NCBI GenBank assembly: GCA_003545705.1 | Contig: QVLQ01000016.1 | Location: forward strand, 124,001-188,000 | From: Acidomyces sp. 'richmondensis' | Taxonomy: Eukaryota; Ascomycota; Dothideomycetes; Mycosphaerellales; Teratosphaeriaceae | Direction of reading: 5' to 3' | Length of the DNA: 64,000 bases | Shown here: in pieces, positions 22,266-34,068 of the stretch | Numbering within the stretch: the stretch's first letter is position 1 | Layout: every line of letters begins with the position of its first letter | Notes under the pieces: generated by a model | Database searches by the model: none | Told to the model about the DNA's origin: nothing | What the model saw: the letters and a program-made list of their open reading frames with translations, nothing else | Made by a program: the position numbers and the translations under genes

Positions 22266-22445
22266 GGCCGACGCCCGTCCGTACGATGCGAATGCAACGA
22301 CGCTGCCCACCTCAGCGCCAGCCGTGCTGTGTTGTACGTACGGGGCTAGGCTGTGATGGCAGAGCCTAACCGCTGTCGTGAAGAGCGCCAACCCTATAGA
22401 GAAGCGTGGGATGCGAAGGACAAGCTGGCCGGCGGCAGTGTCAGA

Positions 22446-22760
22446 TTAGACATTAAACTGCCTTAGCGCATCTTCCTCCTCTTCCTCAGACACCCTGGCC
22501 GTGGGAGAAGAGACGGCGTTGCGACGAGACGAGTGGAGGGCTGAATCATGCAGAGCCGCCTTTGCGTCCGGCTGGTGTGGTTGCACCCACACCACAAGCC
22601 CATGCGGTCCCTGCAGCTGGTAAGTGACGTCGAGGCCGATTTAGCGCAAGACCTGATCGACGGACAAGCATCGTCTGCGTGCCGAACGACGCGCAAGGGT
22701 GACACTTACCGTGGGCGCGTAACCGACAATTCTTGTTCCCAAACTCCCCAAACTCTTGCC
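22446..22760 (-). CDS. Hypothetical small spliced protein, 5' end unresolved
   Basis: Two blocks in compatible phase. The upstream block ends at 22710 with LGKSLGSLGTRIVGYAPT before a perfect GTAAGT donor. The downstream exon starts at 22616 (or 22610) and reads GPHGLVVWVQPHQPDAKAAL, then an acidic EEEEED tail, to TAA at 22446-22448. The intron is about 92 nt with a TTACCAG acceptor. The composition is protein-like, but the start exon could not be located: no in-frame ATG is present before a stop, so at least one more upstream exon is needed. I do not recognise the family. It lies on the same strand as the SCOC-like gene and just upstream of it. Confidence 0.35.
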
Positions 22761-25636
22761 GAGATCTCGACTGGCTACTCACACTTGTACTGAAGAGCAG
22801 CAACAAAGGACGCCGCAGGGAGACGGGGGGGGGTGCTGGCTGGAAAGTGGCGATATCACTTCCCATCCTGGACTTCCCACTTGCCGCGCCAAGGTTTTTG
22901 TTCAATTACGACGAGCGGCAGTGCGGATCATCACCGCGGTCTCCTGGCAAAATGTGATTGTGGACGTCCCTCTCTACTCGGGCCGAAGACGTGGACTTGC
23001 ATAACGTATTTCCGATGATGTTAGTCGAGTCCAGTAATTCGTCGGTCGGCGCACTCTTTCCAGCAGTGAAGCACTACCGCCTATTCGGCTCTCCCTCGTG
23101 TGCGATCCATCTTTTGGGGAGGATGGGTGGTGGCGTGATGACCCGAGAGCACATCCGAGAGCACCACTCGGGAGTAGGCCTGATGGACGCCGGCGCGGCA
23201 GTGTTCGCAATGTCAGTCAGTCAATGGGCCTGATCACCGCATCAATCCCACAGAAGTCGTCAGAGGGCCGTAGCAGGTGGAGCATGTCTTTTGGTCGGGG
23301 AGGCGCGCGTCACTCCCATCGCCTCATGACTTCTCCAATAACTTCATGACGGTGCTTATCCGTGATCTCCGTCTCCACTGCCTGCTTGGCCTGTTTTCTC
23401 CCGGCGGTCAAGTAAATCGCTGCTGATCTGAATCCCATTCGTGTCGCCCATTCAAGCGGCGCTGTCTCACGCTGTGACATGACGCCTGACTGTTTTACCC
23501 GTGCCTCAAGCGGCCTATCGTCACAGCGATGCTGCAATGCGCGTTTGGAGAGTTGCTCACGATCCCCGTTAGTCGGGGCATCCTAGACTACGATTGAATT
23601 ACATGTATTCCCCCGGCCAACCTGTCTCCTATTGATGCCGCGTGGGACCATCGTGAAGCAACAGCCGCTCCTCTGTTGTGGGGGACAGTCTGCCTTGGGG
23701 GATTTGCGCGAAGCACTCAAAGCCAGGGTTGTGGAAGCACGGCACAGTTCGGGAGCTCGGCCAGTTCATTTCAGCGGCGAGTGGCCTGCTTGACGATAGA
23801 GCCGTGGGGCTGGTGTCTTCGCAAGACCAATGTGGAGTCGGGAGGATGTGGGTATGGGGGATGAAGAGTTCGATATTCGGCTTGTTCGAATGTCTTGGCC
23901 AGCAGCAGCAATTCTTCCTGTCCGTGTCACGACTGGGTAGCGCAAACTCAAGCTCGCCACCATAGACTAGCCATACCATTTCCTCTTTTTTTAAGGATGG
24001 GGGTTGGTTTTTTTTTGTTTTTTTTTGTGTATCTTCAACAGCAGATAACAGCTCTGGTCGTTCCCATCCGAAACGGCAGATTGGATGGATATGAACCAGC
24101 CCAGATTATCTACCGGTCAAGCGAGAAATCCAAATATGCTCATTAATTGCACTTTCAGTGCAGAGCCTCTCGAGGGCGGTATAATAAAAAGTCCGAGAAT
24201 CACATATCCGATTCAGCGGACCATTTTCCTCGCTCGATCTTGGTTGAAGCGCAATGCTCCTTACTACATGGCATCTCAGTTCATCTGTTTCAGCACCTTA
24301 TGATCTGGAATGTGAGCCCCTCCGCAGGCAACTGTCTTAAAACCCTGAAAGGATGAGATTTCGATAGGCGCACAGAAATAAGCACGCCCAAACGAATTGG
24401 ACGCAAGACTTATTTTCAGGATGTGGGTGAGTTTTATTTGGTCTGTCTAATGACAAATTCGATTTCAATCCCGTCTTAAAAATATTACAGCGGGCATTCG
24501 GAAACCTGGCAGGGTCTCCAGCGTGCTGCTGATGCTGCTGATGGCATGGGAGATAGTAAACCCACAAATAAAGACGTACGTGGTGAAAATTTGTGCTTCA
24601 GCCAATGCGAGAATGATGATCCCAAACGTGGTTGATAAAGATGGTAATCAGCGTCATTCTTCTCTCGCCATTCTTTTCTCGTCATAGCACGTCCAGAGGA
24701 GCGATGGAAAATTTTCGGAGATGCAAGGAATGCGTGGCCCATAATGTACTGACGATAAGGTGGTGGCTGCTAGATCGCTTCAATCCCTGGTGTGAGCGAC
24801 CCAGACGTGTCCGCTGCGGATGGCATCAAATTCAGGATGAAAGTTCCCAATATCGTCAAGCATTCACACAAACACGAGAAAGAACTCACTCTTACACAGG
24901 ACATGCAGGGATTGGATTTGGATGGTGCGGACCCGCCAAATGTGCACCCAAATATTGAACATCAGGTCAGTGCCAACAAGCCTTTGACCAGCAAATGGGC
25001 GGTAGCTGACTGACGGCGCGTGAGACCATTTTATCTTAGAATTTGCATATTTGCCCACGTATTCGATATGACCGTGCAGATCACTATCAGTAAGCAGTCG
25101 CGTTACATTCACCATGACGAGTGTTTGAAGAGAACTGGTGATTCTGAATAAGTATTCTCGGAATATCAGTTGTTCACAGTGCGACTGATGCCGTGAAAGG
25201 ATGTTTTTGCGCATTTTTTGCATCCTATGACAACACACGAAAATGGTTCGAAGAGAAGGCTGCAGCGCAATAGACGATGGACTGCACATCTACTGCCTCA
25301 GGAATGTCCGAGTCAACGGCACCAGTGTATTACCAATCCACCGCTGAGCCAATTAGCGTTCAAACTTCTCAGATTACCCTGAGAGTAGCAGCGATGATTA
25401 TGGATGACCAGAAAGAACGAGGTCGACAATTAGAATTCACGTAGCATGTCTACGTCTCTAAGATATTTGTGTAATTTGAACAGTTATCTGTCTTGAAAAT
25501 GCACTCAGTCCTTGGTGTGGAATTATTACCGAAACGCACAATCAACACTTGTTTTGTAACACGTCTTTCACAGGTTCTCGTACTCCCCGAAATCTTTCGT
25601 GATTTTATCTTCATGCATTCTGAGGCAAATTGCGCT
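22761..25636. other. Gene-poor stretch of about 2.9 kb
   Basis: No convincing gene. A G-run (22828-22836) and T-rich runs (24000-24025) are present. A 42-codon minus-strand frame at 23310-23438 (ATG at 23438) has somewhat protein-like composition but is too short to call. Base composition turns AT-richer after about 24000. I found no terminal repeats or transposase fragments. Confidence 0.45.
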
Positions 25637-27021
25637 TCAAGCAATTCGGCTCTCACGGTTTTCTTCCAGCAGGCGCAGAACCTCTTGGCAACACATTTCT
25701 TTTGCCGTCTTCTTGCCGTAGACGCTCTCAATCCTCCCCACAGGTCCTTTAAGCCGTGGTTCGCGCCGTACGTCTTTCTCTGTGAAATAGGCTTCGACGT
25801 TCACGAAGCCTTCTAAGCCCTGATGGGTGTGAACACAGGGTTGGAATTCAAACGCCGGCTGCGTGAATCCCAGAGCCAACGCAAGTCTTCGCACTTGTTC
25901 TGGCAGGGACAGATCATATTTGGCATCGACGCCAATATGCTGAACAGATTTTATCACAGCCATATGATCTGTACCGCTAGGCAAGGGAGTTACATCCTGC
26001 AGCTTATTCGAAAGCATTGACTTACAGTCTCCGCTCGAAGCAGGTGTCGCAAGTTGACCTTGGCTGCGCAACCACAATACGGCTTCCCGAGCTGCCGCCT
26101 TCCTAGCTTCTTTCTTTGACGGGTAAAGATCAGTTTTTGATCCGAAACAGCTTGAACTTATGCCTGGAACCTGCAAAGTACACGCGAATTTGAATGGTTG
26201 CGACTCAGTTTGGTACTCGGTATATTTGGGCATCGCATACAGGTGATTCTGTTGTACGTAGTCTGCTAAAACGCTCAGCACAAACATTTCATATTTGAGG
26301 CATATGAATAGCTGACTTTGAAGTGTTCCGATCCAATTTGAGGCGTCCAAGACTTCGGAGCTCACTTTCTGGCTGGAAATTCCAAGGAGTTCACGCTTTT
26401 CGCAAGGCACTAGCTGGAGGAGGCGAATAGCACGGCCACAGACAGCCTCTTTAGCATCCCTTTTGGACCTGAATGGGCCTTTCTCCTCGATCACAATGGT
26501 GCCCACTTCCACTCGACCTGCAAAGCAGCAGGGAGATGTTTCTATTATGTCGACGTTTGCCAAGAAGCCTTCTCTCTGGCAAAGTTCATAAAAGTCAGAG
26601 ATTGTCTTAGAGTTGATTTGACGCTGTTGGACAATCTTCAGCTTGGGCTGTGATGGGTTCTGCAGCTCGAAGTCTTCGACCCTACGTCGTATGTCCCAAG
26701 TCAATAATGTGTCCGCCACGTATACAATGACAGTGATCCTTACGAGTGCAGACTAGCGTAGAGATCTCGCGTTGGCTCTCGCAAACGCGTCAACTTTAGA
26801 GGCCCACCCAATTGGCCCAACGGTGGAGGTATCGATTCTATCATGGACTCCTCAATGACGGATCCATTTTTTTCCTTCTTGCTATCCACAGCTTTTTCGT
26901 GCGGAGAAGATTGGATCAACGCACTCAAATCGTTCATGGCGGTGCCATGATTGGGAGAAGCTTCGTTTGCCATTTGAGTAGGGTTTCGTTCTCTGGACGA
27001 TGTAACTTCTGCTTCAGGCAT
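25637..27021 (-). CDS. Protein with double-stranded-RNA-binding-like domains
   Basis: Exons 27021-26744, 26681-26317 and 26265-25637 join in phase to 423 residues. The second intron (26316-26266, 51 nt) is free of stops and a multiple of three, so an unspliced reading would insert 17 hydrophobic residues. A further stop-free candidate intron of 57 nt (26025-25969, donor GTAAGT) lies in exon 3. Domain signs: KTISDFYELCQREGF with RSKRDAKEAVCGRAIRLL; then YVQQNHLYAMPKYTEY with FKFACTLQVPG and SKKEARKAAAREAVLWL, the classic alpha-beta-beta-beta-alpha dsRBD pattern; and a C-terminal GKKTAKEMCCQEVLRLLEE. No RNase III, helicase or deaminase domain is seen. The role is unknown; RNA binding is inferred from the fold. 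The start at Met 27021 is a choice; 26973 is the alternative. Confidence 0.75.
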
Positions 27022-28170
27022 CAGTACACCGTTTGCTGGTAACACTAGGAAGTACTTTAGTGATACAGTAGCCCTCAGCGCCTTCTCACATATATATGTA
27101 TGTAATGTTGGTTTGGTTCCGCATAGGTGCTTGGATTGACGAAAAGCGCACACAGATTTTCACATGAATTCCTGCCAAGCCACACAATTGCCTGGCAGAG
27201 GGTCAAAGAGCATCAAGGTGCATTCGGATCGGCCTCCTCAGCGAAGAGATATATGTATGCATATAAGGACAGAGGAAGACTTTGTCGATGTAATCAACTA
27301 CCTCTCAACTCATCTGCAACTCTGTTCAGAACCAACTTGAGACACAGGCAATCATTACCGGTGTTTTGCTTAGGTCATCACAAGGATATTGAAGCCACTT
27401 GGAAGGGTTTCCTGCACGTTGAAGTTGTAAAAAATGCTCCTATTAGCATAGAGCTATGTGCATACACATACAATGATTAGCTATCCGTACGGGAAAGCCA
27501 AGTTCAACAGCATCCCAGCTATAGTGCCAGGTATAGAACAGAATGGGATCCTCAACACCGTCAGTGCATAAATCTACCTCTTCATGTGAAGGAAGGGATT
27601 CCACTTTAGGGCTTGCAACGACGGCATATCACAAAGCATGCATATGTTGGAATAGGTTGTTGATTTGAATCTCGGGAACGAAGCAAACAAAATGAATTGG
27701 CCGTGGAAAATAGAGATAACGGATAGGACCTATTGTCTCTGGATGTTGGTTCTATGGACCTGGCAAGGATACAATGATGTGTATAATCCTATCTGCTGGC
27801 CGAGTAAATGGATGCATGGATTTGCATATCAAGAAAGCATAGAATCATCTTTGGACAGGCGGAGAGATTCGCAGAGGGTTGAAATTGCTCATTACTTATT
27901 TTATATAGTGCGTTCCGAAATTTTCGAATAGCTGGAATAATGACAACTTCGGAGAGCAAGTTAATCATCTACATGGGATTAGTCCAAACTGGAGGGATAA
28001 GAGGCGCTACATTAGCCCTTGCTTAGTCAGAAATTTGCTTGCAATATGCAAAGCATCAGTCAATGGCGAGAGTACATCTTTCAATTCATCTAGTTCGTCT
28101 TGCCAACTTCTTGCTCGATAGCGTTTAGTATAATTTTCTGCCCGGTCCTAATTCATGCCGACTAATTATA
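27022..28170. other. Gene-free stretch
   Basis: About 1.15 kb between the dsRBD gene start and the abaA 3' end. Two short plus-strand frames (27127-27480, 27665-27931) lack any family signal. AT-rich; nothing else recognised. Confidence 0.45.
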
Positions 28171-30347
28171 CTAGATGTTATAGTCATAACACGTGGTCTG
28201 AGACCAGCATTTGTTGCCAGCATGTGCCAGTGGCAGTTCATAGCTTGCTTCAGCGCTCACGGCACTAAGGGGCTGACTTTCGAACGTGTCTCTGTAGATA
28301 TTATCGCACCACTGCTGGGTATAATGTCCTAATGAGGGATCTTGGGCAAATTCAATTGTGATATTGTCGAAGTTGAATGCCGAACTGTCCAGTCCTGTGG
28401 TATTAAAAGCGTTCGCGCTTGGCACTCCACTGTCGAGCCCTCCATCATTGAGATCGCCTTCGTAACTCATGTTGATATCGCCGACATTGTATTTGCAATC
28501 ACTTTCGAATATGTTTTCTCCGACTGATTGCGCATGATCCTTGCCGTAGCTGATGGAAGTTGCCCAGTTTGTGGATGTTAATGCTGACCCTGAGGTGCTG
28601 TCACTGTGCTCGAATGTAGATGCCAGTGCGGGCTGTATCTGGATTTGAGAGCCACGTATATCTGTGCATTCAGTTGCTGTCGCGCTGGTGTAGCTATGCA
28701 TTGAATCTACCGAATGTGTTTTCGTCTCAGAACATTGGGATCTAGGCGGCAATATTATACGACTCCAGCTCGCCTGCCCGGTCATCGCGCTAGACTCTCT
28801 GAACATCCATTGCATCACCAGAATCCTGTCACTACCGTGTCTGGAAACGAAAAAGACCTCTACCACGACGCTAATGGTTCTGATTATGTTAGTCACATCA
28901 TCCCTCAGGCCTTCGCTGTCTTCACTCGACGCCTTTAGGCGCTTCGAGGCAAGTTCAGCCAATGTGCGAGCCCAGAAACTGCTACCAAACCTCATGGAAG
29001 TGGTAACTCCATATCCGTCGTCGGCAGTCTGAAATTGGACGTCGAATTGTCCGTAGTGTCCGCTATGTTCAACGACCAACTTGCCATCCTTGTAAAATGT
29101 ATTACGGCACCTGATGTGCGCTGTCGATGGCATGCATTTACTGCTGCAGATGAACGAGATACCAAGTTCGACATTGTTCTGATCATTGAAGTTATCTGTT
29201 GGAAAAGCAATCGAAACGTCGGCGACGATGACATTACAATCTAACGGCTGCTGAGTGTTCATCCTGGCAAGCTGTGGATAATCTTGCTCGAACATCTGCC
29301 AGTCTTGAAACTGAATGTCTGCACCACGAGGATGTTCGATGCTCTGGGTGTACGTATGCAAACGGTCTTCTTGCTGATAGCCATTGGGTAGGAGGTACTT
29401 GCGTTGAATGAACATAGAAAATGTCTCCGGTCTAAAGAAGTCTAAATCATGTCTGAGTTTCTTCACTGTCTCCAACTCGATGAGTGATAACTGGTATCTC
29501 TCAGCGTCAATGCGAGCAGTGCAGGATGAAGGAGCAACATCAGTGTACATGGACAATCTCCGGCCATTCATATAATTCGAATTATCATTTCTTTTTGAGT
29601 TGCATGTGGACAATGGAACATCGCCAGTTTCCTTGGGAGCAGATAGCCATTTCATAATGTATGGGTCATGCTCCACGAACGGCTTAAGGACCTGGATGTG
29701 GCTCGAAACTTGTTTTCTTGAGCGCTCGTGGCCAGTTCGCTCTTGGATATGATCGGCGACAAGTTCATTGCGACCGCGCTGCTTTCCCTTGTGCAAGAGT
29801 TTCCGACGTCCCATCGGTGGATATTTGACCATAGCTGGTTGGTGTGTTGAGATTAGTAAATGCGATTCTCAAACATGTATAAAAGTGGAGAAAATTTACC
29901 ACGGAAAAAAGCTTGTTCCAACAAATCTGGCCATTTTTGCTCCTGTCCGGCCTTCTCATCTTTCTGCTGTCGGCTTCGATACCTTTTGTAGGGTTCCGAA
30001 CTCTCGAATCGTTTCCATAGTACTTGAGCAAGATGATCTATCTTTCGTTCGTCGGCAACACTAGAGGAAACCTGTCTTCGTCCGTATGAGTACGGCTCAT
30101 AGGCCGCCCGCTGCTGAGCCTCTAGTTGTGGACGTTGCAAAGCAGACCAGCCATTCTCAATCGAAGCCTGAGAGCCGATTTTAAACGGCTCGCAAGCAAA
30201 AGTGGCCGAAAAATCATTCGCTTGGCGATTAACCGACTGCTCCTGCAATATTCGTGAAGCATTATGTCCGTTGTCTATTCCGTCCCGCAAAGGCGAAGCG
30301 TTAGAAGGAAGCACCTGCGTATTGTGGCGCATGACGGTAGATGACAA
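28171..30347 (-). CDS. abaA: TEA/ATTS-domain developmental regulator (AbaA/Tec1)
   Basis: Exon 1 (30347-29900) and exon 2 (29834-28171) give 703 residues. The 65-nt intron splits the TEA DNA-binding domain. Exon 1 ends with WPDLLEQAFFR and exon 2 continues AMVKYPPMGRRKLLHKGKQR, then GRNELVADHI and the recognition helix RKQVSSHIQVLKPF, so the join is strongly supported. The domain spans roughly residues 138-205. In Aspergillus, AbaA acts between BrlA and WetA to drive phialide and conidium development; yeast Tec1 drives filamentation. The remaining C-terminal 500 residues are Ser/Thr/Asp rich with no other recognised domain. The loop between TEA helices is short compared with A. nidulans AbaA, so the exact function could be closer to a generic TEA regulator. 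Confidence 0.93.
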
Positions 30348-31106
30348 TCCAATCTGGCACGCAGGTGAAGAATGCTCGAGAAATGTAAGTTAAGTGAATT
30401 AATTCCACTTCAAATTGGTCTTGATTCACCAGACGTTAAGGCCAATGATTTAGAATAGTAAGGATTGTATTTTGAAAGGAATGTCGTTCTTTCACAAGGG
30501 GGGAAATATCAAATGAGAAATTGAAGATCTGAATAGGGCGAAAGGACAAATGCCTCGAATACGTCGTACCTAGCAACAGGTATATACATTGCTCAGGCAA
30601 TAATGCGCTTACCTCACATTGTGTCTCGCTTTGACCCAGGAGACATAGTGTGTAGTCTAATCCTTGCCTGTACGGGAGGAGGCAGAGTGGGTCGACCGGA
30701 CAGGCGATTGTATGACCCGGTGTGAAAGATTCTCGGCCTTCAAAAAGCGACTGCAAGGGCGAGGGGCTATGATGCAGGCAAGTTCAAGCAATCGGTGAGT
30801 TGCACCATCGACCTAGGGATGGCAGCCTGTCTCAGCAGGGTGGCAATTTCCTATAGCGTTAAGTGGAATGCGGCTTAATTGTTTGCTTGGAATGTAAGCA
30901 TTGTAGGTGTATGTTGTTCGGTGACAACATGCACTTTCATAGATGCAAAGCCCGTCGAGCATGACCACGAAGGACGTAGATCAAGGTGTTTCAGATTTAC
31001 CGATGGGGTCGCACAGGCCGTAGGTCTCTGTGAAGGTCCCAGCGTTTCCAAGCAAGGGGAAGTTCCAACGACGATACAACGTCGGTAGATCTCCCGCGCG
31101 CTTATA
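30348..31106. other. Intergenic region between abaA start and MRD1 end
   Basis: 759 bases holding the abaA promoter/leader and the MRD1 3' flank. No convincing frame. Developmental regulators often have long leaders, so part of this is probably transcribed. Confidence 0.45.
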
Positions 31107-33790
31107 CTAATCATTTTCACTTTGCGCGGTCGTGAATTTCTTTCGCCCGCTACTCGTGAGTGACTGCAAGGCCACCTTATTTACTTGTCCGCCGACCTTT
31201 TGCATCATCTTCTCAATTTCGTCCTCCGGGTCTACCGTGTCACCGGCAGCAAATTCCAGGACCAATCTCCTACCCAGCAAATGTGTATCGCGAAGTGCTT
31301 CCATGGCACTCTCAGCCTCTTTTGGAGTCGTAAAGTCGGCGAACGCAAAGCCTCGTGCAGCCCGATCCATTTTCTTTGGAACACGAACGGACCGGAGCTG
31401 ACCATAAGCGCCGAAGAGGGAACGAATGTCCTTCTTTGTCGCTTCGAAGGGCAAGTTCTTGATGATGATCTTCGTCTTCTTATTGGCAGCCTTGATGGCT
31501 AGATCCGCTTTTTTGTGCTTTTCGGTGGCATCTAACGCGCGGTTGCTCACCCGGAGTTGTAACTTATGGCCTTCGAGGTTATAACCGTCCATTGATGAAA
31601 GAGCACTCTGTGCTTGTTGTGCTGTACGAAACTCGAGAAAGCCGAAGCCCATGCTCAAAACTTGGCCAGGCTTTTTGGGATCTGTCTTTGTTTTGACTCG
31701 AGCCGACATGAAGCCATCTAATGGCTTAAATGTCTCTGTAAGCAATTCTGTTGTTGTGCTAAAATTGAGGTTGCGAACAAAAAGGGTGGAAGTGCCAGCG
31801 GTATCTGGTACAACGTGATCCTTTTCCTTCAGCTCAGATGCCGAAATCTTTGTTACACCTTCTGAGCCAGTTTCAGGATTGAGCACCGCAGAATTCACAC
31901 TGAAGAGATCCTTGGGCGCCTTTTCAAGGAAAAGGATTGAACTTTTTACTTTCTTATATGCTAGAGCACTAAAAGCAGACTTGCACTGTGCAGAATTGGC
32001 AAATTCCACAATTGCTATGATACCAGATGGCGGCATCAAAAAGCGTTTGACATCGCCATGAGCCTCGAACAGACGCCGGAGTTCGTCTTTGGCACAGTCG
32101 TAAGGGATGTTCTTCACAAGAATTGCAGTCTCGCCACGCTGCTTCTTCTTGAACGTGTCAAGATCGATACCCTGCTGCATGAAGTATGATTTGGTCTCTT
32201 GTATAATATGTGTTTCCGCATGTGCCTGTCGCACAGCGGCATTGCTGCTGGTGGGATCTAGCACTTCTGACTTTGATAGACCAAGACGTTCTGCAACTGT
32301 CGAAACAACGGCATCGGCATTCATGTATAGAGCATTCCAGTTGAAAGTGCTTGATGCAGCTTGCCGTCTTCGCTTGATTTGTAGCTGCTTCTTAAGTGGA
32401 AGCTTGGACAGTGCAAAATCGTCCAATTTGCTTTCCCTTTTGTCGCTAGCTGCAAGAATGTGTAGCAACCGGCCTTGAAATGTCGAGCCGTCCTTCTGAG
32501 TGAATGCATTTTTCGCAGCTTCAGGATCATTAAACAGTATATAGGCAAAGCCTTTAGCTGCGCCGGTCTTGTGGTCAAGGGGAATATGAACCTAACTTTC
32601 TCGTTAGCAACTCTCTTGGTGGGCATTACATTGTAAATCAATAAGGTGGCTGCTCTCTATTCAGATATGAGAAGCATCTACTAAAAAACTCTCCCTGAAT
32701 GACATCAAATGCTAACACATCAGTTGTCCCTATCGTTTTGTTCATCTTTAATTGAGCAAGATAAAAAGAAAAACTTCAAACCTGCCTCTTCTATATTTCC
32801 GAATTGTGCAAACTCGGCCTCTAAATCTTCTTTTGTGACGCTATACGGCAGATTGCGGACAAACAAGCGCATGCTCTCTTGCACTGCGTCGATTTCTGTC
32901 TTCATCTTTGTTCCAGGCTCACTTTGTTGGTCATCTGAAGATGGAACTTTCGGTGAGGTCTCAATACGTCGTATTGCACCTACAGTGGTTTTTGCGTCAT
33001 CAATGTCTTCCGGGGTCGAGGAGGCGTTTTTGCGATTTGCAGGTAAAAGTTGATCTTCATCATCGTCAACATCTAAAAGTCTACTCGTGCGAGATCGTGC
33101 CCAATCAGCATCAGACATCGCAGGCCGGGGTATTTCATCGCCATTGTGTTCGGGGCCAAAATGGGGTTGCTCTTCCGCGGCGTCCATTCCTTTATATTCA
33201 GACTGCGGTAAGGAAGCTAGAGTGGTATCTTCTCGAGGCTTGGATCTAGCCTGTATCTTGGGGATTTCTTCATATTCTTCCCCACTTTCTCCTTCTTCAA
33301 CTGCATCAGCTTCATGTTGTAGAGTCTGGACATCTGCACAGACATCCATCTCTTCCGACTCCCAAGCTTTCTTCCTCTTTTTTGGTCGCATAATGTTGAG
33401 AAACTCTCTAAGTTTTGGATCTTCTTCCTCTTTATTATCATCATCTCGTCTTCTCTTCATTATGTTCCCCTGTCCAAGATGCAACTCCCCACCATTCTCT
33501 TCTTTGGACATTCGAGCTTGTTCAGGATGGTTTTTAGCTTTCGAATCTTGTATCGGCGGCCGAGCCAACTCCACTCCTATCCGTGACATGCGTATGAAAG
33601 ACTTGTTGAAGTATTTCACTGCATTCTGCGCATCTTCCGGGGTTTTGTAGCCAACATAGCCAATTCTTCGACTCGGGAAGATCTTCGCATCGGTGATCTC
33701 GCTTTTCTGTGAGAAGATTTTTCTAAACTCGGCCTCCGTCAATGTGGGCGGCAGGCCCTTGATGAAGATGCGCGAGGACGCGTTGTCCAT
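31107..33790 (-). CDS. mrd1: Mrd1, multiple RNA-binding-domain rRNA processing protein
   Basis: Exons 33790-32786 and 32591-31107 give 829 residues. RRMs lie at about 5-80 (SRIFIKGLPPTLTEAEF), 310-390 (RLFVRNLPYSVTKEDLEAEF), 490-565 (AILVKNIPYDCAKDELRRLF), 600-685 (STLFVRNLNFSTTTELL) and 708-790 (KIIIKNLPFEATKKDIRSLF). Five RRMs is the fungal Mrd1 set. In yeast, Mrd1 binds 35S pre-rRNA and U3-containing pre-ribosomes and is essential for 18S rRNA processing in the nucleolus. The second RRM is split by a 194-nt intron; the conserved reading GNIEE|VHIPLDHKTG requires the donor to be GC (GAG|GCAGGT), because the adjacent GT gives the wrong phase. The acceptor TTAG follows a perfect GCTAAC branch site. 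Confidence 0.92.
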
Positions 33791-34068
33791 CTTGTCTGAA
33801 TGATAGTTAGCACGGGAAAAGTAGGAATTTTGTGAAATACGTGCAAAGCAAGGAAAAATTGGTGCAACTAGCCCGAAGTTGCCTGGTGGTATGAAATTTA
33901 GCGGACTGCCGAAAAACCGGCCTTGGCAAGCCTTGAACCAAACACGGCCAGCCGTAAATGAAACACATTCTTCCGTGGGACACTCGTTACATATTGAAAC
34001 ACCCCGTCCTCAAGAATTTTCCCGACTAAGCACTTCTAAGCTTGGAAGTACAGGTTCAACATACAAAA
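33791..34068. promoter_or_regulatory. Compact divergent promoter of MRD1 and dynein light chain
   Basis: Only 278 bases separate the two start codons, so both promoters share this segment. No specific motif could be assigned. Confidence 0.5.

Noticed and set aside
23310..23438. 42-codon minus-strand micro-ORF
   Set aside because: Somewhat protein-like, but too short to support without conservation data.
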